From Panulirus ornatus (lineage: Eukaryota > Arthropoda > Malacostraca > Decapoda > Palinuridae), in contig NC_092269.1 of the NCBI RefSeq assembly GCF_036320965.1, positions 33,935,843-33,999,842 on the forward strand: a DNA stretch of 64,000 nucleotides, read 5' to 3'. Shown here piece by piece: positions 32,442 through 45,549 of this stretch (positions within the stretch are counted from its first letter, which is position 1; each line of letters opens with the position of its first letter). A program made the position numbers and the translations under genes. The notes beneath the pieces were generated by a model that worked only from the letters and a program-made list of their open reading frames with translations, was not told the origin of the DNA and ran no database searches.

Positions 32442-32837
32442 ACATTGGAACTGTGCAAGTATTTGAATCCTTCCGTCTTTCTCCTCTTTTCATCCCCTTT
32501 GCTGCCTTCCCCTTCGTGAAGAGCCAGGTCCTCCACAAACACCCTAAAGAAACTTTAAAAATCTTGTCTCCTTCAACTTTTCTTGTTCTCAATGAGGGCG
32601 CGTGTGTATCACTGCACTGTGTTGGTCACCTTTGCTTAGAATTCCACACGAAACGACATGGGGTCGCACGCGCAGGTCGTGAGCAACAAGACTTCTGCGA
32701 GGTGATCAAAGAGATTCACCTGAACATTAGATACGTAACGTGTCGTATGCAGTGTGTCCAAAGAGACATCAGACATCTGCTCAGAAAGGATTCTCCCCCA
32801 TACATGGCAGTTGTGAAAGAGGAGGATTTACGTGTTC
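32442..32837 (+). CDS. Candidate coding exon of unknown function (phase 1-1)
   Basis: A 396-bp segment runs from CTTCTCAG| to TTC|GTAAGT, fully open in one frame, starting and ending in phase 1. The translation has normal complexity and six cysteines, with strings such as GACVSLHCVGHLC and YVTCRMQCVQRD, and basic C-terminal parts such as RHLLRKDSPPY. I recognise no family. The frame continues open for 27 more codons to a TGA at 32,920, so it could equally be a terminal exon. An open run of about 160 codons is not statistically remarkable in a 64-kb window, so coding status rests on the splice signals and composition. Confidence 0.22.
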
Positions 32838-33157
32838 GTAAGTGCTGGGAGATAGTCGCCATATCACACTTATTTTTCTTTGACCAGCCCTGGGCCAGAG
32901 AGTCATTCTATGGGGCCTGACGTCCACCTTCCACCTCTGCTGGCGTTTTCTCGCTCCAGGCGTGTCCTCTGTAGGGGATCAAATCCCTCTCTGTGACAGT
33001 CTTTTGTTTTTTATATATCTTTCCAAGTGTAGGATCTCCTGCAGCGGGTCTGATCCTGTGTGCTATAGCAAGTGTTTTTGTTACAGTTGCGAGCACCTTA
33101 GAGGATCGGATCCGCCTTTGGTTGCTCGTTACTTCACATCCGGCGTATATAATGGAT

Positions 33158-33163
<6 letters not shown>

Positions 33164-33241
<78 letters not shown>
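33164..33241. repeat. (TC)n microsatellite
   Basis: Perfect (TC)n of about 78 bp. Confidence 0.95.
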
Positions 33242-33242
<1 letters not shown>

Positions 33243-33294
33243 ACGACGATTGCATTGTTAATGACGGATCCCATCGCCTCAAATAAACGTCTTC

Positions 33295-33545
33295 CGTGAT
33301 GACAGGACGCAATTATGTAGTTGAGGGTCGTTGTGTGGAGTGGAGGTGGAACGCTATTGCTGAGAGGGAGGGAGGGAAGGTGGCGGGCGCGAGGGTCGAT
33401 GTTCCATTGCCATCCAAGCTTACTCTGTCTCGCGTCTCGGTGCGTGACACAGCGTCTAAGTGTCTGTCGCCCCGTCTATACGTACGTGACACAGGGTTCT
33501 GTGCCACCCTTGCGCTACAGACGAGGCCGAAGCTGGTCGCACGGG
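33295..33545. other. Unique spacer with a degenerate duplication
   Basis: GCGTGACACAGCGTCTAAG near 33,442 and ACGTGACACAGGGTTCTG near 33,482 are imperfect copies about 42 bp apart. No gene recognised. Confidence 0.4.
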
Positions 33546-33546
33546 T

Positions 33547-33547
33547 A

Positions 33548-33616
<69 letters not shown>

Positions 33617-33854
33617 ATCGCGCCCCTGGACCAGGCTAGCACGGGCCGCACGGGTATGTCAGAGAGCGTGGCGCATTCCGTCGCATACCCGTGCCTCGGA
33701 CGGGGTTCGACACCCCCTCATCCCGCACATACGAAGAGGCCAACATTGGGGTTGGAGGAGGAGGAGGAAGAAGACGGAGGCAGGAGGAGAGTCGTGCCTC
33801 AGAATCTACAACATATCTCTTATGGAAATAGGACAAGAAGAAGAAGAAGAAGAA

Positions 33855-33886
<32 letters not shown>

Positions 33887-33890
33887 AGAA
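33547..33890. repeat. (GT)n-(GA)n compound tract and (GAA)n tract
   Basis: (GT)n at 33,547-33,562 joins (GA)n to 33,615. (GAA)n runs 33,833-33,890. Between them are two CACGGGTATGTG-like words and a (GGA)n patch. Confidence 0.92.
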
Positions 33891-34034
33891 ATCCTACAGT
33901 AGACCACAATTTCTTTCAAAATGCCTCTCGTCCTGCGCTCATGACCCTGTGGGCTTATCTATATTCGTCGCAGCCACGAAGGGGGAGGAGGGAAAGACAG
34001 ACCGAGCCACGTCTTGCGCCATCTTATACGACAC

Positions 34035-34697
34035 TCGAACTCCCTCTTCATCGTAAGTGATACAGAAGAGGGTGGTCTCTCTCCCAACTCCCTCTTTATC
34101 GTAAGTGATACAGAAGAGGGAGGTCTCTCTCCCAACTCCCTCTTTATCGTAAGTGATACAGAAGAGGGTGGTCTCTCTCCCAACTCCCTCTTTATCGTAA
34201 GTGATACAGAAGAGGGAGGTCTCTTCCCCCCTCTCTCTTTATCGTAAGTGATACAGAAGAGGGTGGTCTCTCTCCCAACTCCCTCTTTATCGTAAGTGAT
34301 ATAGAAGAGGGAGGTCTCTCTCCCAACTCCCTCTTGATCGTAAGTGATATAGAAGAGGGTGGTCTCTCTCCCAACTCCCTCTTTATCGTAAGTGATACAG
34401 AAGAGGGAGGTCTCTCTCCCAACTCCCTCTTTATCGTAAGTGATACAGAAGAGGGTGGTCTCTCTCCCAACTCCCTCTTTATCGTAAGTGATACGGAAGA
34501 GGGTGGTCTCTCTCCCAACTCCCTCTTAATCGTAAGTGATACAGAAGAGGGTGGTCTCTCTCCCAACTCCCTCTTAATCGTAAGTGATACAGAAGAGGGT
34601 GGTCTCTCTCCCAACTCCCTCTTCATCGTAAGTGATACAGAAGAGGGTGGTCTCTCTCCCAACTCCCTTTATCGTAAGTGATACAGAAGAGGGTGGA
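34035..34697 (+). repeat. 48-bp minisatellite with GTAAGT hairpin, 14 copies
   Basis: The unit is CCCTCTTTATCGTAAGTGAT, then ACAGAAGAGGGTGGTCTCTC and TCCCAACT. Within each unit CCCTCTTTATC and GATACAGAAGAGGG are inverted, leaving GTAAGT in the loop. Variants are GAGGGT/GAGGGA, TTTATC/TTAATC/TTGATC and ACAG/ATAG. The 48-bp period keeps both strands open for over 100 codons without meaning. Confidence 0.95.
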
Positions 34698-34901
34698 CTC
34701 TTCCCCTCCTCCCACACCCTCCACACCCTCCCTTTATCATTTATCAACGACGGGTTCCCATTTTTTTTTATTATAAGACTTCAAATTACGGGGGGGGGGG
34801 GAGGTTGTTATCTGCCCTCCGACGTGTCTTTGAGAGGAGCGGGTATGGCAGTGGTGATGCGGGAAATGGCGATGGTTGAGGTGAGCGAGTTCTTTTGCCC
34901 C

Positions 34902-34903
34902 CA

Positions 34904-34941
<38 letters not shown>

Positions 34942-34955
34942 GCGCGCGCACACAA

Positions 34956-35029
<74 letters not shown>

Positions 35030-35039
35030 GCGCACACAA

Positions 35040-35109
<70 letters not shown>

Positions 35110-35203
35110 GCGCGCACACACAAATACACACACACACACACACGCGCGCACACACAAATACACACACACACACACACACACACACACGCGCGCGCGCACA
35201 CGG
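34902..35203. repeat. Long (CA)n with CGCGCG blocks
   Basis: About 300 bp of alternating purine-pyrimidine, mostly CA, with CGCGCG blocks followed by CACAAATACACA. The block [CGCGCG-CACA-AATA-(CA)n] recurs four times with different (CA)n lengths. Such sequence favours Z-DNA. Confidence 0.95.
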
Positions 35204-35403
35204 AGTCGCACCTGGCGTGGTAAAAAAAAAAAAAAACCCACTTTGTGCAGTATCGAATCTTCAATTTTTCCTCTCCTCTGGCCCAGATGTTCTCAGGTAA
35301 TTGGCAATTAATTGGATAATCGCAAGGAAATCAGCTGGTCCGAATTGGCTTCCGTGTCCATACGTAAAGTTCAACTTGAGGTGACTACAGAGAATTGGAG
35401 GAT

Positions 35404-35530
35404 TATGTCGTTCGTGTTAAGTAAAAGAAAAGTATATAAGTGTCGTTCGTGTTAAGTAAAAGAAAAAAAAAGTATATATAAGTGTCGTTCGTGTTAAGTA
35501 AAAGAAAAAAAAAGTATATATAAGTGTCTA
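35404..35530 (+). repeat. 42-46 bp repeat GTGTCGTTCGTGTTAAGTAA, three copies
   Basis: GTCGTTCGTGTTAAGTAAAA is followed by an A-run of variable length and GTATATATAA. Copies differ in A-run and TATA length. Confidence 0.9.
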
Positions 35531-35929
35531 TGACCGAAATATCATAGTATCACGAAATGACGTTAGTGTTAATTAAGAAGTCTTCACATCGCTACGTTTT
35601 GTGCGTTGTAGTCGAGTTCGTACGTAGAAGCGAGTGTACGGATAATCGGGGTTACGTGGCCTCATGCCTGAAGAGAAAACAGAAAAAAAACATGGGTACG
35701 GATTATCGAGGTCGAATTGAAAAGGTTACGGAATGAACGACTTGATACGAATAAAGGAGGTTCATGGCTTGAATTGTAATGGAAAAAAGAAAGAAAAATG
35801 GTTCGGATAATCGAAGACGTTATTAAGACGTATTAAGACGTTACAGTCATAAGCAACAAATTGGTTTTTGGTGTCTGTTTTGATCATCTGCCAGGATAGC
35901 CGCGTCATGTGGTCGTTACGACTGCGTGT
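35531..35929. other. A/T-rich unique spacer
   Basis: Weak repetition of GGATAATCG and GTTACGG words. No gene. Confidence 0.45.
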
Positions 35930-36668
35930 TGTGGGTAATTACCCCCAACCTACTGCTGTGGGTAATTACCACAGCTACTGTGGATAATTACCACAGCTAC
36001 TGTGGATAATTACCCCAGCTACTGTGGGTAATTACCACAGCTACTGTGGATAATTACCCCACCTACTGTGGGTAATTACACCCACCTACTGTGGGTAATT
36101 ACCACAGCTACTGTGGATAATTACCACAGCTACTGTGGATAATTATACCCCACATACTGAGGGTAATTACCCCACATACTGAGGGTAATTACCCCACCTA
36201 CTGTTGGTAATTACCCCCTCTCTACTGTGGGTAATTACCCCAGCTACTGTGGGTAATTACCCCCACCTACTCTGGGTAATTACCACAGCTACTGTGAGTA
36301 ATTACCGCACCTACTGTAGGCAATTACCCCACCTACTGTGGGTAATTACCCCCTCTCTACTGTGGGTAATTACCCCCACCTACTCTGGGTAATTACCACA
36401 GCTACTGTGAGTAATTACCACACCTACTGTAGGCAATTACCCCACCTACTGTGGGTAATTACCACACCTACTGTGGGTAATTACCCCCACCTACTCTGGG
36501 TAATTACCACAGCTACTGTGAGTAATTACCACACCAATGTAGGCAATTACCCCACCTACTGTGGGTAATTACCCCCACCTACTCTGGGCAATTACCCCAC
36601 CTACTGTGAGTAATTACCACACCTACTGTAGGCAATTACCCCCACCTACTGTGGGTAATTACCACAGC
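35930..36668. repeat. About 33-copy minisatellite of palindromic GGGTAATTACCC
   Basis: A unit of about 21-23 bp (GGGTAATTACCCCACCTACT plus GT) recurs about 33 times. The core GGTAATTACC is a perfect palindrome centred on TAATTA, the canonical homeodomain binding core. Variants are GATAATTACC, GAGTAATTACC and GGCAATTACC. The latter two recur in fixed order with standard units, giving a five-unit higher-order repeat at about 36,290-36,660. Confidence 0.96.
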
Positions 36669-36775
36669 TCCTCTGGCGGTCACTGTAGTCAAATGTTATG
36701 ATTCCTCCAGAACTTCCAAGACAGTATCCCCAACACAAGCAACACCCCCCCCCCCCCAACAACACGTACCACCTC

Positions 36776-36780
<5 letters not shown>

Positions 36781-36860
<80 letters not shown>
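36781..36860. repeat. (TC)n microsatellite
   Basis: Perfect (TC)n of about 80 bp. Confidence 0.95.
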
Positions 36861-36863
<3 letters not shown>

Positions 36864-36907
36864 GTCCCCATCACGGGTCGCCAACACACCGCCCTGCCCC
36901 CCCCCCC

Positions 36908-37375
36908 AACGCCACCATCACCAGCATCTCCACCACTACCATTATCCCCTCCCTCCCTCCCTTTCTCCCTCCCTCCCTCCCTCCCTCCCACGCCACCATC
37001 GCCAGCATCTCCACCACTACCATCCACCCCCCTCCCCCCTCCCTCCCTCACTCCCTCCCACGCCACCATCACTAGCATCTCCACCACTACCATTATCCCC
37101 TCCCTCCCTCCCTCCCTTTCTCCCTCCCTCCCTCCCTCCAACGCCACCATCGCCAGCATCTCCACCACTACCATTATCCTCCCCCTCCCTCCCTACCTTT
37201 CTCCCTCCCTCCCTCCCACGCCACCATCGCCAGCATCTCCCCCACTACCATTATCCCCCCCTCCCTCCCTCCCTTTCTCCCTCCCTCCCTTTCTCCCTCC
37301 CTCCCTCCCTCCCTCCCTTTCTCCCTCCCTCCCTCCCTCCCTCCCACGCCACCATCGCCAGCATCTCCCTCTCCC
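36908..37375 (+). repeat. 75-115 bp variable-length repeat: CACGCCACCATCGCCAGCAT plus (CCCT)n
   Basis: Each of six units has a fixed half, ACGCCACCATCGCCAGCATC, then TCCACCACTACCATTATCC, and a CCCT/CTTT microsatellite half of different length. The array is therefore a minisatellite with an internal microsatellite. Confidence 0.92.
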
Positions 37376-37587
37376 TTCCTCCCCCCCTCCCCTCCCCCCC
37401 AGGGTAAGGTTGATGTTTACAACCGTAAAAGGAAATAAAAACAAAAAGCGATTCTTTTTTTTTCTTTTAGGTCGTGCAGGATGGGCGTAAGCGCCTAAGG
37501 GGGTGCGGTTAAGGTCCATGTCCCCGACCTCCCCCCCTTTTTTTTTTAAGGTATGGGGCCCCCCCTGCGCCTCCTGAGGAAGGGGCT

Positions 37588-37638
<51 letters not shown>
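37588..37638. repeat. (GT)n microsatellite
   Basis: Perfect (GT)n of about 51 bp at the start of the duplicated segment. Confidence 0.93.
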
Positions 37639-37639
<1 letters not shown>

Positions 37640-37802
37640 GGTTATAGCTCTGTCTTGGCCCTGAATTGCTTTATGGCGCCTCAATAACCCCCCCTTCCCC
37701 CCCGAAGGGTCAAAAGGAACGGTGAGGGTCCGTGGTGGTTATGGATGGGGGGGGGGGAAGGGAAGGGTGATATGGTGCTGGAATCTCCCCTCTCTCCTCT
37801 CC

Positions 37803-37836
<34 letters not shown>

Positions 37837-38170
37837 ACCTCTCCGCAGGAAGCGGGAAACCCGGTTTCGTGCCCCCAGAAAAGGTTTTTTGTGTTTCCGT
37901 TCGTGTGTTCGGCTTGGGGCGAGGCCCGGTTTTTTTACCCTGGGTCTGGGAAGATCGAGCGAGCACTGCGCCCTTTGCCCAAGGTTTTTTTTTTAAAGGG
38001 GTTTTTGAAGTCGTCATTTGCCCAAGCGTTTTTTTAAGGGATGAAAGAAGTTCTCATTTCCCCGCGTTTGTAAAAGGATTATAAGTTCGTCTTTTTCCAA
38101 GCGTTTGTATGAAGGGAGTATGAAGTTCTATTTGCCCCAAGCTTTTTTTATAAAGGGGGTATGAAGTTTG
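37640..38170 (+). repeat. Segmental duplication, copy A (degraded)
   Basis: TTGGCCCTGAATTGCTTTAT, CGAAGGGTCAAAAGGAACGG, GTCCGTGGTGGTTATGGATG, a (TC)n tract, CGTGTTTCCGTTCGTGTG and TTTGCCCAAGC appear in the same order as in copy B. Copy A shows homopolymer-type changes (TTTTTTTTAAAGG for TGTATAAAGG, CCTGGGTCTGGG for CCCTGGCTCTGTG), which look like uncorrected consensus errors as much as real divergence. Confidence 0.85.
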
Positions 38171-38184
38171 TTTGAGGTGTGTGT

Positions 38185-38332
38185 TGGATGTTGTTTAGCT
38201 CTCTTGGCCCTGAATTGCTTTATGGCGCCTCAATAACCCCCCCTTCCCCCCCGAAGGGTCAAAAGGAACGGTGAGGGTCCGTGGTGGTTATGGATGGGGG
38301 GGGGGGAAGGGAGGGGTGATATGGTGCTGGAA

Positions 38333-38418
<86 letters not shown>

Positions 38419-38975
38419 CAGGAATGCAGGCACACGGTTCGTGCCTCAGAAGAGGTTTTCGTGTTTCCGTTCGTGTGTTCGTGCTTGGGGCGAGGCCCGG
38501 TTTTATACCCCTGGCTCTGTGTAAGATCGAGCGAGCCACTGCGTCATTTGCCCAAGCGTTTGTATAAAGGGGATGTATGAAGTTCGTCATTTGCCCAAGC
38601 GTTTGTATAAAGGGATGTATGAAGTTCGTCATTTGCCCAAGCGTTTGTATAAAGGGGATGTATGAAGTTCGTCATTTGCCCAAGCGTTTGTATAAAGGGG
38701 ATGTATGAAGTTCGTCATTTGCCCAAGCGTTTGTATAAAGGGATGTATGAAGTTCGTCATTTGCCCAAGCGTTTGTATAAAGGGATGTATGAAGTTCGTC
38801 CTTTGCCCAAGCGTTTGTATAAAGGGTTATATGAAGTTCATTTGCCCAAGCGTTTGTATAAAGGGGATGTATGAAGTTCGTCATTTGCCCAAGCGTTTGT
38901 ATAAAGGGATGTATGAAGTTCGTCATTTGCCCAAGCGTTTGTATAAAGGGATATATGAAGTAGCCGTTGATCTCT
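38185..38975 (+). repeat. Segmental duplication, copy B, with 42-bp array
   Basis: This is the clean copy. It includes (TC)n at about 38,335-38,415 ending CGGCAGG, then an array at about 38,555-38,965 of ten units GTTTGTATAAAGGGATGTAT followed by GAAGTTCGTCATTTGCCCAA and GC, with AGGGG/AGGG variants. Confidence 0.9.
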
Positions 38976-39121
38976 TGAGCAGCGATTACGTATAGATACA
39001 CTTCTTTGTTTTTTGTTTTTTTTTTCTTTTGAGGTATCCGAGCTCTCCAAGTGAGAGTGAGAGAGAGATCTTTTTTAATGCTGTTTTAGCTCGAGGGGAC
39101 TGGCCCTTTCTCCACAGCGAC

Positions 39122-39775
39122 GACAGACAGTCCCTCCACAACAACAGGCAGGGCCCTCCACAACAGGTTAAGCCCTCCACAACAACAGGCAGGGCCCTCC
39201 ACAACAGGTTAAGCCCTCCACAACAACAGGCAGGGCCCTCCACAACAGGTTAAGCCCTCCACAACAACAGGCAGGGCCCTCCACAACAGGTTAAGCCCTC
39301 CACAACAACAGACAGGCCCCCACAACAACAGGCAGGGCCCTCCACTATAGGTTAAGCCCTCCACACCAACAGACAGTCCCTCCACAACAGGTTAAGCCCT
39401 CCACAACAGGTTGAAGCCCTCCACACCAACAGAAAGGCCCTCCACAACAACATGCAGGGCCCTCCACAACAGGTTAAGCCCTCCACAACAACAGGCAGAT
39501 CCCTCCACAACAGGTGAAGCCCTCCACACCAACATGCAGGGCCCTCCACAACAACAGACAGGTCCTCCACAACAAGTTAAGCCCTCCACACCAACAGACA
39601 GTCCCTCCACAACAACAGACAGGTCCTCCACAACAACAGGCAGGGCCTTCCACAACAGTTAAGCCCTCCACAACAACAGACAGGCCCCCACAGCAAGTTA
39701 AGCCCTCCCACAACAGCAGTTAGTCCCCTCCATAACAACAGTTAAACCCCCACAACAACAGGCAGGCCCTCCAGT
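39122..39775 (+). repeat. GCCCTCCACAACAACAGGCA minisatellite, over 20 copies
   Basis: Two alternating half units, CCCTCCACAACAACAGGCAGGG and CCCTCCACAACAGGTTAAG, form about 40-bp dimers that are regular at first and then shuffled with CACACCAAC and CATGCAG variants. Confidence 0.93.
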
Positions 39776-39934
39776 CTGCCAGGTGGTGACCCCGGAAGAG
39801 GAGTGCCAGATGGTATACAACCAATGTGTTAAAAGCCTCAGGGTACAGAGGAGGGGGGAGGGAGCTTCTCCCCCCCGGTGATCCACCTGCTTGTTACATG
39901 TTGGGGAGGCGGGTGGGGGAGTAGGGGGGCAGTG

Positions 39935-40500
39935 AGTTAGGCCAGGTGGAGTTAGATGTGGTAGGGAGGGGTGGAGTTAGATGTGGTAAGGAGGGGTGGA
40001 ATTAGATGTGGTAGGCCAGGTGGATTAGATGTGGTAGGGAGGGGTGAAGTTAGATGTGGTAGGGAGGGGTGGAGTTAGATGTGGTAAGGAGGGGTGGAGT
40101 TAGATTTGGTAGGCCAGGTGGAGTTAGATGTGGTAGGCCAGGTGGAGTTAGATGTGGTAGGGAGGGGGGAAGTTAGATTGGTAGGGGGGGTGGAGTTTAA
40201 AGTGGTAGGGGGGTGGGGAGTTAGATGGGGGGTAGGCCCGTGGGTTAGATGTGGTAGGCCAGGTGGAGTTAGATGTGGTAGGGAGGGGTGGAGTTAGATG
40301 GGGAGGGAAAAGGGGGGTTAAGGGAAATTTGGTAAGGAGGGGGGTGGAGTTAGATGGGTAAGGTGGAAGGGTTAAAAAGGGGGGGGGGGTGGCCGGGGGG
40401 ATTTAGTGTGGTAGGGAGGGGGGGAAAGGGGGGAGTGGGTTTAGCCAGGTTGGGTTGGGGTAGGGAGGGGGAATTAATTTTGGGGGGGAGGGGGGGGGGG
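39935..40500 (+). repeat. GTTAGATGTGGTAGGGAGGG minisatellite, decaying
   Basis: The unit is GGTGGAGTTAGATGTGGTAG plus GGAGGG or GCCAG, 25-26 bp. It is regular to about 40,150, after which G-run length errors and lost bases accumulate. The last 250 bp are barely recognisable. Confidence 0.85.
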
Positions 40501-42000
40501 AGAGGGTAGCTGTCAGTTAGCACGGACTGTGTGGGGGTTGGGAAGAAAGGGGGGGAGGGGGAGGGTGGGGGTCATGGAGTTTGTGGGGTTTCTTCGTAAT
40601 GATAATACTCCATTGAATTAACCTTAGATTGGAAACGTGTAGAGCAAAGACACAGTGTACCCCTTGTACAGTATACTGGTTGAGGGTGTCGGTTTTTTAA
40701 ACGGGGCAAAACCCACATGGTTGGGATGTGGAACCGTTCTCGTAATCGCTCGTGTGGGGGGACCCCCCCCAATGTTTATTTTGCGGGCCCGAATGCAACC
40801 GGGGACAGGGATTCGGCATCATTCGGTGACGGTGGCGGGGTGGATTCTCTTCCCTCCCCCCCGCCCCCCGCCCGACGGGGAGATCATAAATAGGAGACTA
40901 ATTGAATATAAAACACGTTTGGAATAACAACGGTGGTGCTATAGGCTCCTGGAGAGGTGGAGGGCGGCAGATACCGGACCTAACAGAAAACGGGACCCGG
41001 AGATTTAACGCGGGGTGGAGCGATTACAAAAAAAAAAGAGAAAGAAAATGAGTTTAAAGTTTGAGGTGGTAAATAGCGGGGTTTACTTTTCGGGCACCTC
41101 GCCCAGAGGAAAAAACCTTTTTTGCAGCATTGAAAGGGGCTGGATGGACTTTAAAGGGTCCGGCCACACCGGGCAGGATCTCCTCAGGTAAAGGAGAGAG
41201 AGAGAGAGAGAGAGAGAAGAGAGAAGAGAGAGAGAGGAGAGAGAGAGAGGGGAGGGAGGGGGGGGGCGCCCGAGAGAGAGGGGGGGTGAGTGGGCTGATC
41301 GAGTAAAGAAAAAACCCTTATTTTATAATTAATATATTATATATATATATTTTATATATATTTTATATATATATATTTTGGTGTGTGTGTGTGTGTAACC
41401 TCAGTCAACAGGAGCGGATGACGTAAGCAAACAGGAGGCCTAAACAGAAGGCGCTTCAACAGGAGCGCGCGACGCGCAGTCTTGTTTACCCGTAGCGGTC
41501 GGCTTCCCCGGTTGCCAGTTTGTCTGATTTATTGCCTGTGGGACGGTTGAGGTTGGGGGGGGGGAGGTTGGAGGGGTTGGGGGGGGGGAGTTGGGTGGTT
41601 AAAGTGTTGCTTAGATGGTTTGGGTGAGGCCGGCTAAAGGGGGGTAGGAGGATTTTCTATCCCCAGATTTGTGGAGGGGGAAAGGATAGGTGGTGCTCTT
41701 GGGTTGGGCTGGCCGTGGTTGAGGATAGGTCTGATCGGGGATAGATGCTAGAAGTGGTTGAGGCTCTGGGTTTGCTTCGGTGGGATAGAGGCTGAAATTC
41801 GTTATACTGGGATGGGCTAGGGATATTCTTAAATTGGGATAGAGGCTCGTTTCGTTGTTGTAACTGGATAGACGTTGATGTTGGTTGAAAAGAAGGACGA
41901 GTGATAGTTTTGGGTAGATAGGGGTGAGGTGGGTGGAAAGTAATTAGTTGATAGTTTGGGATAGGGAGGATTGATGAGTAGTTAAAGTAGGTCTAAAAAA
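40501..42000. other. G-rich low-fidelity region with (GA)n and (AT)n patches
   Basis: (GA)n-like sequence lies at about 41,193-41,280, AT-rich (TATATATTTT)n at 41,328-41,378 and (GT)n to 41,396. GGGATAG words recur loosely at 41,690-41,970. Frequent odd homopolymers suggest poor consensus. No gene recognised. Confidence 0.5.
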
Positions 42001-42054
42001 AAACCCTTTTCACTGTTATATTATTATTTTTTTTATTATTATATTATTTTTTAA

Positions 42055-44254
<2,200 letters not shown>

Positions 44255-44912
44255 GTTGAACCTGCATTTTATATATAATGTTGAACCTGCAGTTTATATA
44301 TAATGTTGAACCTGCAGTTTGTATAGTTGAATCTGCAGTTTATAATGTTGAACCTGCAGTTTATATATAATGTTGAACCTGCAGTTTATATATAATGTTG
44401 AACCTGCAGTTTATAACGTTGAACCTGCAGTTTATATATAATGTTGAACCTGCAGTTTATATATAATGTTGAACCTGCAGTTTATATATGTTGAACCTGC
44501 AGTTTATATATAATGTTGAACCTGCAGTTTATATATAATGTTGAACCTGCAGTTTATAACGTTGAACCTGCAGTTTATATATAATGTTGAACCTGCAGTT
44601 TATATATAATGTTGAACCTGCAGTTTATATATAATGTTGAACCTGCAGTTTGTATAGTTGAATCTGCAGTTTATAATGTTGAACCTGCAGTTTATAACGT
44701 TGAACCTGCAGTTTATATATAATGTTGAACCTGCAGTTTATATATATGATGTTGAACCTGCAGTTTATATGTAATGTTGAACCTGCAGTTTATATATAAT
44801 GTTGAACCTGCAGTTTATAATGTTGAACCTGCACTTTATATATAATGTTGAACCTGCACTTTATATATAACGTTGAACCTGCAGTTTATATATAATGTTG
44901 AACCTGCAGTTT
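44255..44912 (+). repeat. 21/25-bp higher-order minisatellite GTTGAACCTGCAGTTTATA
   Basis: Four unit types occur: A (25 bp, ends TATATATAAT), B (ends TTTGTATA), C (GTTGAATCTGCAG) and D (ends TTTATAAC). Their order contains repeats of A-A-D and two A-A-B-C runs (from about 44,255 and 44,585), so larger blocks were duplicated. Nearly every unit has CTGCAG. Confidence 0.95.
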
Positions 44913-45467
44913 TTATAATAGGCTCTGGATGAATCTATCTTGTACTTCTTGATACACACGTGTGTTATCATCCCAAGATGAAATGTAATTCGACGAAATT
45001 AAATGTAAAAATTTTTTTTCTCTTCAATTGATAGTGTTAGTCTTGCGTCCCGCTGTCAGCAGACGTAATTGGATTGGCGAACATGTTGTTTATCGATCAA
45101 TAGAACGAATATATACGAGTCCCGGGAACGTCTTTTCCCCCTCCCCTTCCACGAGCGGACACATTATATACTCGTGGATGGGCGCCACATGGAATGGCTG
45201 AGCACATACCACGGCGGCCCGTCCAGATGGCAATTAGCGTAATGACTCATTAAAAGGGGGGTAATTGGTCATCGTGGGTCGTAACGACGACCACCTTCTC
45301 CCGCCCTGTGGGATATCACAGTTATTACACGCGTCGGCAACCAACCCCGGCGGAGTTGCTAGTTTTGATTTAAGTGACCCGTTATTTTTGGGGAGGGAGG
45401 TGGTGAGGTGGTGGTACGTCATGCCTGGGTTGGAATCTCCTGCCGCCGAATTGAGGAACTGGAACCC

Positions 45468-45470
<3 letters not shown>
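44913..45470. other. Unique spacer, no gene recognised
   Basis: About 560 bp of ordinary composition. No splice-supported frame was found. Confidence 0.4.

Positions 45471-45472
<2 letters not shown>

Positions 45473-45546
<74 letters not shown>
45473..45546. repeat. (TC)n microsatellite
   Basis: Perfect (TC)n of about 74 bp. Confidence 0.95.

Positions 45547-45549
<3 letters not shown>

Noticed and set aside
34035..34697. Direct repeats with regular spacing as a CRISPR array
   Set aside because: There are no unique spacers; the entire 48-bp unit repeats, and the genome is eukaryotic.
41193..41290. GA-rich block as a GAGA-factor promoter element
   Set aside because: (GA)n tracts are everywhere in this window, and this one lies in a low-fidelity region.
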